Assembly (NCBI GenBank): GCA_964551475.1
Contig: CAZKCI010000046.1
Location: forward strand, 62,001 to 126,000
DNA length: 64,000 nucleotides
Direction of reading: 5' to 3'
From: CAZKCI01 sp964551475
GTDB taxonomy: Bacteria; Auribacterota; Erginobacteria; Erginobacterales; CAZKCI01
Below are positions 51,158 through 59,017 of this stretch, one piece after another. Position numbers and translations under genes: made by a program. Below the pieces are notes generated by a model, which saw only the letters and a list, made by a program, of their open reading frames with translations, was not told the DNA's origin and did no database searches. The stretch's first letter is position 1. Every line of letters starts with the position of its first letter.

Positions 51158-52480
51158 TCATTTCTTTGTTGCCGAGGCCTTTTTCGCCGCGTCCTTCCCG
51201 AGCTGAATGAACTGCACCAGGTCCCGCTGGGCGGGGCAGACGTAGGCGCAGCAGCCGCACTCGATGCACTGGGAACCGGATCCCTCCGCGAAGGCCGCGG
51301 CGTCGCCCTTCTCCGCCCAGCGGGCGAGCAGGCAGGGGACCAGCCGCAGCGAGCAGGCCTCCAGGCAACGCCCGCAGCGGATGCAAGGGAGGTTGCGCCG
51401 GGGCGGAAGCGGAGGGAAGACCAGGAGTCCGGATGTCCCCTTGATCACCGGCGTGTCGAGGCTGGCCTGGGCGACGCCCATCATCGCCCCCCCGGAGATC
51501 AGCGAGACCCTCCCCGGGGCGGCCACGCCCGCGGCGGCGAGAAGATACGAGAAGGGCGTCCCGATCGGGACGCGATAGTTCCCGGGTTTTTTCACCCCCG
51601 GTCCGCTCACCGTCACCACCCTCTCGATCAGGGGTTTCCCCTTCAGAACCGCCTCGGCGATGGCGTAAGCGGTGTGGACGTTCTGGACCACGCAGCCGAC
51701 GGCGGACGGGAGCCCCCCCGCCGGAAGCGCCCGGCGCAAGAGCGAATAGATGATCTGCTTCTCGCCTCCCTGGGGATATTTCACCCGCAAGAGCTCGGCG
51801 CGGATCCGCGGGTTCCCGGAGAGCGCGGCGCGGAACTTCTCGAAGGCGTCTTTTTTATTGGACTCGATGGCGACGATCCCCCGCTCGGCCCCGACGGCGC
51901 GCATGACGATCGTGAGCCCCCGGATCACCGCCTCCGTTTCTTCGAGGAGAAGGCGATGATCCACGGTCAGAAAGGGCTCGCACTCCGCGCCGTTGATGAT
52001 CGCGCAATCTATTTTTGTTCCCGCGGGGGGGGTGAGCTTGATGTGGGTGGGGAAACCCGCTCCCCCCATCCCGACGATCCCCGCTTCCCGGACCCGTTCG
52101 CGGATCTGATCCGGTGAGGCTTCCTCGGGGCGCGGGATCGGCGGCATGAGGAGCGCGGGGGGCTCAGAGGGATCGGTCTCGATCTCGATCGCCGGCGAAT
52201 CGGGACAGGCGGGATGGGGCTGCTTTTCGATCCCCTTCACCATCCCCGAGGCGGGGGCGTGCAGGAAGGCGGAGACGGGGCCGGCGGGGCGGGCGATGAC
52301 TTCCCCGGCCCTCACCTTCCGGCCGGCCTCCACCACCGGTTCGGGGGGGGCGCCGGCGTTCTGGCGCAGGTGAACGATCAGGCGGGGCGGAAGAGGAAGG
52401 CTCTCGATCGCCCGCCCCGCCGTCAGCTCTTTATGCTCGGGGACTTTGACCCCCCCGGGAAAAGTCCGGGTCCGGATCAT
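51158..52480 (-). CDS. rnfC: Rnf complex subunit C (NADH-binding flavo-Fe-S protein)
   Basis: 440 residues with ATG at 52480. N-terminal barrel-sandwich domain (about 1-90), then the NADH/FMN domain with VGMGGAGFPTHIKLTPP, a SLBB region, and two [4Fe-4S] motifs (CIRCGRCLEAC and CIECGCCAYVCP) near the C-terminus, the normal RnfC order. RnfC transfers electrons to NAD+. The SH3 gene ends 3 bp before its start, so it belongs to the same transcript. First of rnfCDGEAB. Confidence 0.95.
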   Translation of the reverse strand: MIRTRTFPGGVKVPEHKELTAGRAIESLPLPPRLIVHLRQNAGAPPEPVVEAGRKVRAGEVIARPAGPVSAFLHAPASGMVKGIEKQPHPACPDSPAIEIETDPSEPPALLMPPIPRPEEASPDQIRERVREAGIVGMGGAGFPTHIKLTPPAGTKIDCAIINGAECEPFLTVDHRLLLEETEAVIRGLTIVMRAVGAERGIVAIESNKKDAFEKFRAALSGNPRIRAELLRVKYPQGGEKQIIYSLLRRALPAGGLPSAVGCVVQNVHTAYAIAEAVLKGKPLIERVVTVSGPGVKKPGNYRVPIGTPFSYLLAAAGVAAPGRVSLISGGAMMGVAQASLDTPVIKGTSGLLVFPPLPPRRNLPCIRCGRCLEACSLRLVPCLLARWAEKGDAAAFAEGSGSQCIECGCCAYVCPAQRDLVQFIQLGKDAAKKASATKK

Positions 52481-52483
52481 ATT

Positions 52484-53428
52484 TCACCACATGATCTGGA
52501 TGCCCTTGACCTCGAGGAGGGGGATGGGATCGTCTTCCGGCGCCGCCTCGGCCCAGAGGCGGACCTTGCGGTTCTGATACTTGGAGAGATCAAAGTTGCC
52601 GCCGGCCAGATGGCCGATGACCTCGCTCCTCTGCTCGAACCTCACCAGCTCGTGGGTGACGCGGAATCGGCCGCTGGAGTAGGGCTGCTTGAGCGCCCTC
52701 AGAAGGCCCAGATAGGACTTGACCGGTCCGTCCACGGAAGCGGGAGCGGACGAAGGGACTGAAGTCGCGGGGATCGGCGCCGACGCGGCCGGAGGCGTGG
52801 GAACGGACGGCCCGGAAGCGGCCGGGGCGAGTTCGCCGCCGGCGGGGAGATACGCGACCTGCTCCGGCGGAGGCGTGGAGACGACGGGAGGAGCGGAGGG
52901 GACGGGAACGGCGATGGCGACGATCTCGCCCGCCGCGGGGGTCTCCGTTTCCGGGACGGGCGACGGGGAGAGACGGGGGATGGAGGCGGCCTCTTCGCCG
53001 AGGCGGACCAGGCGGGAGTTCAGCCAGACCTGCGCGTTACGGGGGAGGACGACCTTCGCCCACCCTTCCTTGGTCTCCAGGATCTCGGGTCGGTCGCCCT
53101 GCTGGAACTTGGAGAGGCTGGCGTAGGCGACGCCGGGGCCGGCCCGGATGTTGATCCGGGTGGCGGTGACGACGCCCTCGCGAAGATAATCCGCCGAAAT
53201 CCAGCCCGAAATTCCGGCCGGGGGGACGATGGCGCACCACTCCCCGTCCATCGCGATCACCTCGACCGGCTGGTCCTGGTGGACCTGGCCGACGATCTCG
53301 GCGCGGATGTTCGGCTCCGCCCGGAGATTGACGTTGTCGGCGGTGACGATTCCGGGGGCGAAGGACTCGGGATAAGCGGACGCAGCGGCCGCCCCGAGGA
53401 GGACGGCGGCGAAGAGAAGCGGCTTCAT
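52484..53428 (-). CDS. Secreted protein with two bacterial SH3 domains
   Basis: 314 residues. Signal peptide MKPLLFAAVLLGAAAASAYP, then two SH3b-type domains (about 27-85: ADNVNLRAEPNIRAEIVG; 88-145: TRINIRAGPGVAYASLSKF). A Pro/Ala-rich linker (about 150-235) leads to an unrecognised C-terminal domain ending IPLLEVKGIQIMW. The ATG directly abuts the stop (TAG) of the small basic protein gene, and the stop is 3 bp from rnfC. SH3b domains bind cell-wall peptides or other ligands in the periplasm. Confidence 0.87.
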   Translation of the reverse strand: MKPLLFAAVLLGAAAASAYPESFAPGIVTADNVNLRAEPNIRAEIVGQVHQDQPVEVIAMDGEWCAIVPPAGISGWISADYLREGVVTATRINIRAGPGVAYASLSKFQQGDRPEILETKEGWAKVVLPRNAQVWLNSRLVRLGEEAASIPRLSPSPVPETETPAAGEIVAIAVPVPSAPPVVSTPPPEQVAYLPAGGELAPAASGPSVPTPPAASAPIPATSVPSSAPASVDGPVKSYLGLLRALKQPYSSGRFRVTHELVRFEQRSEVIGHLAGGNFDLSKYQNRKVRLWAEAAPEDDPIPLLEVKGIQIMW

Positions 53429-53581
53429 CTAGTAGGCGCGGATTTTAGGCAGACCGAAGACCGACTTGCCTTCCTGCCAGGCGCTCTTGCCCTTGAGGAC
53501 GCGCAGTTTCTCATAGCGCTTGAGGACGTTGCGCCGGGCTCTGATCTTGCCTTTGCCGCCAAAACTTCTGTGCTGAGACAT
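53429..53581 (-). CDS. Small basic protein (PVC-type, 50 aa)
   Basis: A 50-residue protein starting MSQHRSFGGKGKIRARRNVL and ending SVFGLPKIRAY, with GGAGG eight bases before the ATG. It matches, from memory, the conserved 'small basic protein' of Chlamydiae and Verrucomicrobia relatives (start MSQHRSF-x-SKGK, NVLKRFER, W-x-EGD-x-V-x-GLPKTK). Function is unknown; charge and conservation suggest RNA or ribosome binding. The stop codon is followed at once by the start of the SH3 gene. It is the best taxonomic hint in the window. Confidence 0.85.
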   Translation of the reverse strand: MSQHRSFGGKGKIRARRNVLKRYEKLRVLKGKSAWQEGKSVFGLPKIRAY

Positions 53582-53660
53582 GATGCTACCTCCGTTGCTG
53601 TTCGGGAGAATATATTCGGCCGGCTACTATAAGGAAGTCTTCGGCGGGAAACAACCAAAA

Positions 53661-54953
53661 TCATTTGACAATCTTCTCCGCCGCGGCGGCCAGGGGAGTC
53701 CCCGGATACGCCTTTTTTAGGGTCTGGAAATACCCCCCCGCCGCCGCCTTCTTCCCCAGCTTGAGCGCGCTCAAGCCCGCGCAGTAGAGGGCCTGGGAGC
53801 GCTCGCCGAAAGCGGGGTAGCGCTGAAGAAGGGCGGCGAACTCGGCGAGAGACGACTGGTAATCGCCGAGACGCCCGGCAATGTAGGCGCGGGCGAAGAG
53901 GGCGTTGTCGAGGAGCGAGGACAGGTTGTCGGGGTCCCCGGAGATGATCCGCCCGGCCCGCTCCCTGGCCTTCCCCCACTGCTCCTGGTCGAGGTAGAGC
54001 GCCGCGAGCTGCCAGGCCGCCTCCCAGTCGCGGGGCGACTTCTCCAGGCGGTATTCCAGCCGGGAGGCGATCCGGTCCTTCTCCACCGTCCGGAGGATTT
54101 TGCCCAGGAGATCCTCGGGGGGGAGCCCTCCCTTCACCCTTGCCTCCTCCTTGCCGTCCGGCGCCAGGAGAATGCAGACCGGGACCTCGCTCACCGACCA
54201 GCGGTCGAAAGCCGGGCGAGCGGATCCGTAGTCGATCCAGACCGGCGCGCAGCGCTGGAGAACGTCGATGATCTTTTCATCCATCAGCGACTCTTTCTCG
54301 AAAGCCTGGCAGAGGGGAGATCCGGAACGGCGGAAGTAGAGGAAGGCCGGCTTCTTCTCGGTCTCGGCGCGCGCGAGCGCCGGCTCGGGGTCGGTCTCCC
54401 AGCCGATGTTCCCGTTGAGCCTTCCCAGCGCCTCTTGGGCGGCTACGCGCACCGGATAACCCCCGCTCGCCTGGTCCTGGTAGGGGTCGGAACGCGCGAG
54501 CGGGGCGAGCATGGCCGCCGCTCGCCGGTCCCCTCCCTTGCCCAACGCGAAGGCGGCCGCCCAGCGGACCTCCCAGTTCTTGTCCTCAAGAAGAGGGGCG
54601 ACGGCTTCCCGGACGCCTCTCTGCCCCATCATACCCAGGCCGATCGCGCTCACCCGGCGGATGTCATAGCTCGCGGAGGAGAGCCCGTCCCGAAAGATCT
54701 TTTCGACCGCGGTCCCCCCGATCCGGGAGAGGGCGTAGGCCGCCGAGTGGCGGACCAGCATCGATGTGTCCTTGAGCAGGGGGGAGAGGGAGGAGACCGC
54801 CGTCTCCCCCGCCCCGGCCAGCGAGAGGCAGGCGTCGGAGCGGACCTCCTCGTCGGGAGAGGAGAGGCGGGCGAGAGCGGCCGGGTCGGCCTCGGCCATA
54901 ACGGCGGCGGGGAACCAGCACGCCAGAAACAGTGAGAATGCACATGATTTCAT
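53661..54953 (-). CDS. Exported HEAT-repeat / thioredoxin-like / TPR protein
   Basis: 430 residues; AAGGA before the ATG at 54953. Signal peptide MKSCAFSLFLACWFPAAVMA. HEAT repeats (about 25-195: SPDEEVRSDACLSLAG; DKNWEVRWAAAFALGKGG), then a thioredoxin-like fold (about 205-310: EKKPAFLYFRRSGSPLCQAF; SEVPVCILLAPDGKE). The usual CxxC is replaced by S-P-L-C with a single Cys, so it is not a standard disulfide enzyme. TPRs from about 315 (WEAAWQLAALYLDQEQWGKA). Probably a periplasmic scaffold or sensor. Confidence 0.82.
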   Translation of the reverse strand: MKSCAFSLFLACWFPAAVMAEADPAALARLSSPDEEVRSDACLSLAGAGETAVSSLSPLLKDTSMLVRHSAAYALSRIGGTAVEKIFRDGLSSASYDIRRVSAIGLGMMGQRGVREAVAPLLEDKNWEVRWAAAFALGKGGDRRAAAMLAPLARSDPYQDQASGGYPVRVAAQEALGRLNGNIGWETDPEPALARAETEKKPAFLYFRRSGSPLCQAFEKESLMDEKIIDVLQRCAPVWIDYGSARPAFDRWSVSEVPVCILLAPDGKEEARVKGGLPPEDLLGKILRTVEKDRIASRLEYRLEKSPRDWEAAWQLAALYLDQEQWGKARERAGRIISGDPDNLSSLLDNALFARAYIAGRLGDYQSSLAEFAALLQRYPAFGERSQALYCAGLSALKLGKKAAAGGYFQTLKKAYPGTPLAAAAEKIVK

Positions 54954-54994
54954 GGTCAGTCCTTCCGGAAATTTTGCGACCAGTCCCAGCCGGT

Positions 54995-55996
54995 TTATAT
55001 ACGCCAGGCTTCCAGATCAGCGGGAGGAGGCGGCGCGGCGGTCGTGGTCTCCCTCTCGGCGAAGCAGCCTTTTCGCCAATAATCTATGGCGATAGGCTGA
55101 CCGGCCGCGGCCCGGCTGTAGCGCGCGGTGATGGCGGCAGCCAGAGCGATGTCCTCCGGGCCGGCCTTGCCCGAGGCGTCCCGCAGAAGGACCAGGGACG
55201 CCGGGCGTTCCCGCGCCTGGAAGAGAAGATCCCCCTCTCGGGCCATTTTGTCCAGATCCTCGTTCTCCTGCTCGTCCCTCCCCGAGACCGCCTTGGCCCC
55301 GAAATGAGACCCGGCGCGAAGGGGGAGGCGAAAGTGCCTGCCCACGCGGAGGAGCGCGGTCGAGGCGACCGTCCACCCCTCCCGGTCCTTGATCTCCCTA
55401 AGCCTCCGGCAGTACTCGTCGTCGGTCAGGAGACAGCCTCCCCCGGGCGAGAATTTCTCCGACACGCCGAATTTCCGTGCCAGTTCCATCTGGCGGACGC
55501 GGGAACGGCCGGAGATGTCGAGGAGACGCGAGCGGTCCACCCATCCCTCCTTTTCCGGTATCGTCTCCTCGAGAAGCTTGGCCGAGAGGGGGCGGAGAAG
55601 CAGTCCCCGAGCCCCCCCCTTGGCCACGCTGTTCAGCGCGTCCCGGTGCTGGGACTTGGGGCGCTGGCCGAGGACCTCCCCGGTGACGACGAAGGACGCC
55701 ATGAGCCCCTCCATCCGGGAGAAAGCCTCCGCCACCATCAGGCGGTGGCAGTCGGTGCAGGGGTTGAGATGCTTGCCGTAGCCGTAGCGGGGATTCTCCA
55801 GCAGCGGGAGATACTTCTCCGTTATATCGACGCAATGGAACGGGATATCGAGCAAGGTGGCTGCCTTCCGCCCCCCCTCGCAGCCGAAGAAGGGGGAGCG
55901 GAAGGAGACCCCGATCGCCTCGATCGACTGCTCCTGCAGGAGCTTGACGGCGAGATAACTGTCCAGCCCGCCCGAGAGCAACGCCAGCGCCTTCAT
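54995..55996 (-). CDS. PP-loop ATP-dependent enzyme (tRNA thiolation-like)
   Basis: About 333 residues from MKALALLSGGLDSYLAVKLL (ATG 55996). The ATG shares one base with the stop (TAATG) of the deaminase gene before it. The PP-loop SGGLDS at residues 8-13 indicates ATP-pyrophosphatase chemistry, as in ThiI/MnmA/TtcA. LNPCTDCHRLMVAEAF holds a Cys pair, and SPGGGCLLTDDEYCRRLR a second. The C-terminal third (about 225-310: GWTVASTALLRVGRHFRLPL) resembles the NFACT-like RNA-binding domain attached to such proteins. Probable substrate tRNA; modification not assignable. Confidence 0.83.
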   Translation of the reverse strand: MKALALLSGGLDSYLAVKLLQEQSIEAIGVSFRSPFFGCEGGRKAATLLDIPFHCVDITEKYLPLLENPRYGYGKHLNPCTDCHRLMVAEAFSRMEGLMASFVVTGEVLGQRPKSQHRDALNSVAKGGARGLLLRPLSAKLLEETIPEKEGWVDRSRLLDISGRSRVRQMELARKFGVSEKFSPGGGCLLTDDEYCRRLREIKDREGWTVASTALLRVGRHFRLPLRAGSHFGAKAVSGRDEQENEDLDKMAREGDLLFQARERPASLVLLRDASGKAGPEDIALAAAITARYSRAAAGQPIAIDYWRKGCFAERETTTAAPPPPADLEAWRI

Positions 55997-56478
55997 TATT
56001 TCCTGACCGCGCGGCACGAGAGCTCGGGGCGGACCTCGATCTCCACCCCCGCCCGGTCGAGATACTCCTTGGCCAGGCGGAAGTTGTAGCAGTCGTCTTT
56101 CAGGAAATTCAGCTTCTCCGTCACCACGAGCCGGCGGATTCCCGCCTCGATCATGGCCACCGCGCAGGGGGCGCAGGGGAACCATTCGCTCAGATAAAGC
56201 GTCCCCCCGGAGATATTCGTCCCCTCCTCCGCCGCCCGGCAGATCGCCCGGACCTCGGCATGAACGCCGGGGCAGTCCCGGATATTCTCCCGGCTGATCG
56301 CGCCGCCGACACGGCAGGCGGGATGGTCGCCCGCCCGACCGGGCGGACCGTTCCAGCCCAGGACGAACTTGCCCCCGGGCGTCTCGATCACCGCCCCCAG
56401 ATGGACATTGCGGCAGGTGGAACGTCCGCAGGCGGCCCGGAGCAGATCCGGGAGTGAAGTCTTGCTCTGGGATCTCAT
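55996..56478 (-). CDS. Cytidine/deoxycytidylate deaminase family protein
   Basis: 160 residues with ATG at 56478. The zinc site is complete: H73-A-E75 and P101-C102-A-P-C105 (FPCAPCAVAMI). N-terminal ACGRSTCRNVHLGAVIETP and the ACRVGGAISRENIRDCPGVH loop match the dCMP-deaminase/ComEB group. dCMP deaminase turns dCMP into dUMP for thymidylate synthesis. Coupled with the PP-loop gene (TAATG), so a nucleic-acid-modification role is also possible. Confidence 0.88.
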   Translation of the reverse strand: MRSQSKTSLPDLLRAACGRSTCRNVHLGAVIETPGGKFVLGWNGPPGRAGDHPACRVGGAISRENIRDCPGVHAEVRAICRAAEEGTNISGGTLYLSEWFPCAPCAVAMIEAGIRRLVVTEKLNFLKDDCYNFRLAKEYLDRAGVEIEVRPELSCRAVRK

Positions 56479-56598
56479 CTATCAAGTACCGGACCGCCGG
56501 ACCGGCGGCGCGCTGTGGCGAAAGCCCCTTCCACCTTCACGCCGGCGGTGTTTCAGCGGACAAGCCCGGGGCGACGCTACAACCAATCGACGGTGGGA

Positions 56599-57150
56599 CT
56601 ACCTCCTCCGATCCTCGTTGACGTCGTCGGCGATCTCCTGGTCCTCCTTCTGCCTCTCCTCCATCTTCTTTTCTCCCTGGCGGAGGGTCTGGAAGTTGGC
56701 ATCGTCCTGCTTCTGCTCCTGACGGAATATATCCACGGAGGCGGGGACGATCTTCCATGCCCCCGAGGGATCCTGTTCCCAATCGAGCTGGACCAGCCTC
56801 CCGTCTCCAAGCTTCAGTCCGGAAATGGCGTGGCTCTCTTGGACAGAGAGTCCCGCTACCGTCCAGGACTGATGGGAGCCTCCGGCAAGCTCGCCCTTGA
56901 GGAATGCCGCGGCCGCCAGATGGAGAAAGTCTTCCCCCTCCTCCTGCCCCACCGCGGGTGCGGGGGCGGCCGCTTCGACCTGCGTGAGCATCATCGGGCT
57001 AATAAATGTCCTGGCCAGAGCGATATCCCCTTTCGCCAAGGCCGCCTGGAGATCGGCGAGCGCCTTCGTAACCGCCGCCAGGTCTTGGGCAAAGGCCGTC
57101 GCCGACAGACCGATCAGGACGACCAGGCATAACACCGCCATTTTGTTCAT
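56599..57150 (-). CDS. Secreted protein of unknown function, Glu/Gln-rich C-terminus
   Basis: About 183 residues from MNKMAVLCLVVLIGLSATAF (signal peptide). AAGGAGGGG five bases upstream of the ATG at 57150 fixes the start. A helical N-terminal part (QDLAAVTKALADLQAALAKG) precedes a beta-type stretch (ISGLKLGDGRLVQLDWEQDP) and a charged C-terminal coil (about 145-183). No family recognised. It stands alone between the deaminase gene and a palindromic repeat region. Confidence 0.72.
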   Translation of the reverse strand: MNKMAVLCLVVLIGLSATAFAQDLAAVTKALADLQAALAKGDIALARTFISPMMLTQVEAAAPAPAVGQEEGEDFLHLAAAAFLKGELAGGSHQSWTVAGLSVQESHAISGLKLGDGRLVQLDWEQDPSGAWKIVPASVDIFRQEQKQDDANFQTLRQGEKKMEERQKEDQEIADDVNEDRRR

Positions 57151-57239
57151 CGTTCCCCTCCTTGACGGGTGGTTTTCTCCACCCATCTATTCCTAGATCA
57201 CTATGATACAGCTTCCCTCCAGGCCGGGAAACGACTATC

Positions 57240-57388
57240 CCGCGCCCTGCGGCAGCGCCGCCTGTCCGCCCTCGCGCCTTCGACGCGCAGGCAGACAAGT
57301 GCTCGGCGGCGGCCTCGCGGCCGTTGTCGGCCGCTTCTGTGAAGCGGCGGCCGGGCCCCGGCACGCCCGCTCGCGGAGCGGGCCTACA
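57240..57388. repeat. GC-rich palindromic cluster
   Basis: Several overlapping hairpins (GCGGCGGCCTCGCGGCCG, GCGGCGGCCGGGCCCCGGC, CCCGCTCGCGGAGCGGG) ending with GCGGGCCTACA, the same right end as the 58-bp elements at 23.6 kb. The last hairpin supplies the stop codon of the fragment at 57384. Confidence 0.75.
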
Positions 57389-57590
57389 AATGCTCGGTGC
57401 AGGTCACGGGGATGATCGTCTCCGAATGCCCCCGGACGAGGATGGTGGTGTTCAGCGCCCGGTTCGGGCGGGCGCCGGCGAGCTCCTCGCCATCGAGGAG
57501 GAGGACCGGCGTCTCCCCCTTGTTCACGACCTTGAGCTCCGGGACATGGCCGCCCGCCGACACCTCGGTATTCTCAAACCTCTTCCCCAA
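57384..57590 (-). pseudogene. Fragment of an ARPP-1-like domain protein
   Basis: 68 codons reading FENTEVSAGGHVPELKVVN, PVLLLDGEELAGARPNRALN and SETIIPVTCTE. This resembles the core of the ARPP-1 domain (family feature: VPELxVVNxGxxPVLLLDGEEL-x-GAKQNRxLN). The family is about 300 residues long. Here the frame stops three codons after the CTE motif, inside the palindromic cluster, and upstream runs into another palindrome (57595-57620) with no good start codon. Probably a remnant left by repeat insertion or deletion, not a functional gene. Confidence 0.6.
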
Positions 57591-57592
57591 AA

Positions 57593-57692
57593 ATATCGCG
57601 GACCCATTCGGGTCCGCGGCTACAGACGAAAACCCGGCCGAATACGAATATTTATCGCCTGCCGATATTCCTAATAGTCTTCGGCCGGGCCG
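57593..57692. repeat. Two further palindromes flanking the ARPP-1 fragment
   Basis: CGCGGACCCATTCGGGTCCG (hairpin with ATTC loop, 57599 on) and an AT-looped inverted repeat from AACCCGGCCGAATACG to AGTCTTCGGCCGGGCC (57631-57690). The rest of the 186-bp gap to 57776 holds nothing recognisable. Confidence 0.7.
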
Positions 57693-57776
57693 GAGGCGCG
57701 AACAAAGACTATTTGAAGTGGAAGCGGATCACGCCCCCCCCGCGGACAGGATCGATCCCTATGTCCACGAGCCGCT

Positions 57777-58922
57777 CTATGCTCTTTGCCCTATGCCCTC
57801 TCTTTTCCCCACTTCCGCGATCACGCCCAGGACCAGGCGGGCGGCGGCGATGAGCTCCCTCCGGGGGATGCTTTCCTCTTTGGTGTGGGGCTTGGCATAG
57901 CCCACGCTGAGATCGACGCCGGAGATGCCCAGGCTGTTCAGGAAGTTGGCGTCGGAGGCGCCGCAGGAGACCTCGGGGAGATAGGGAAGGCCCAAGTCTC
58001 CGCAGACCTTCCGCAAGACCTTGAGCAGCCCCTCCGAGCGGGACAGACGGAAGCCGTGGTAATCCCTCTCCGCCTGGAAATGGGCCTTCCCGCCCAGCCG
58101 GACGGCCTCCCGGCGGACGACCGCCTCCATCCTCCTGACCTGGCGGACGAGCTTGCGTTCGCTCAAGGAGCGGGCCTCGGCGTCGAGCACGACCTTCTCC
58201 GGGACGATGTTCACCGCCTCCCCGCCCCGGATGATCCCGACGTTGGCGGTGGTCTCGGCGTCCACCTTCCCGAGCTTCATCCGCGAAATGGCGCGGGCGG
58301 CGATCAGGACGGCGTTGACGCCCGCCTCCGGCTCCATCCCGGCGTGGGCGGCCTTCCCCTCGATCGTCACCCGGATCTTCTCCCCGTAAGGGGCGCGGTA
58401 GACGAAAGTCCCCACCGGGCCGCCGGTGTCGAGGATCAGGGCGGCCTTCCCCTTGAGCCAGCCCGGAGAGAGGTTCTTGCCCCCCAGAAGCCCCTTCTCC
58501 TCGGCCACGGTGAAGAGGAGCTCGAGGGGGACGGGGGCGCCGCCGCCGGAGAGAAGCGCCCGGGCGACCTCGACCATCACCGCCACGCCCGCGCGGTCGT
58601 CCGCGCCCAGGATGGTGGTCCCGTCGGAACGGAAAACTCCGCCGCTCTCCCGCGCCTGGAGGCCCCGGGTGGAAAGGATGGTGTCGAGATGGGAGACCAG
58701 GATCAGTCCCGGGCGGCGGGGGGGCCCCGGGAGCCGGACCAGGAGGTTTCCGCAGTCGCCCCCGACGGCGGCGGCGCTTTTATCTTCGACAGCAGGCAGT
58801 TTGAGACCGCGAAAGATTTTGACCAGATGATCGGCGACCGGGCGTTCGTGGAAGGTGGGTCCGTCGATCCGGAGAAGATCGCGGAAGGTGGAGAGCAGGC
58901 GCTTTTCGTTGACGCGGATCAT
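57777..58922 (-). CDS. M20-family (PepT-like) metallopeptidase
   Basis: 381 residues with ATG at 58922. Active-site landmarks: LILVSHLDTI (metal His and catalytic Asp), LGADDRAGVAVM (bridging Asp), FTVAEEKGLLGG (catalytic and metal Glu), ALILDTGGPVG (metal Asp) and the C-terminal AKPHTKEESI (metal His). The lid dimerisation domain lies at about 185-295. This is the tripeptidase-T-like subgroup; a cytoplasmic di- or tripeptidase or aminoacylase role is expected. The last residues (KREGIGQRA) are encoded by GGCATAGGGCAAAGAGCATA-type repeat words. Confidence 0.9.
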   Translation of the reverse strand: MIRVNEKRLLSTFRDLLRIDGPTFHERPVADHLVKIFRGLKLPAVEDKSAAAVGGDCGNLLVRLPGPPRRPGLILVSHLDTILSTRGLQARESGGVFRSDGTTILGADDRAGVAVMVEVARALLSGGGAPVPLELLFTVAEEKGLLGGKNLSPGWLKGKAALILDTGGPVGTFVYRAPYGEKIRVTIEGKAAHAGMEPEAGVNAVLIAARAISRMKLGKVDAETTANVGIIRGGEAVNIVPEKVVLDAEARSLSERKLVRQVRRMEAVVRREAVRLGGKAHFQAERDYHGFRLSRSEGLLKVLRKVCGDLGLPYLPEVSCGASDANFLNSLGISGVDLSVGYAKPHTKEESIPRRELIAAARLVLGVIAEVGKREGIGQRA

Positions 58923-59017
58923 GGAAACACGACCGGCGTCAAGAATACCAGAAAAGGCGAGGCGACGGATAGGCAGTTCCGCGGCCCGGGGAAAACCGTC
59001 TGGCCGGAGAAGCGCCT

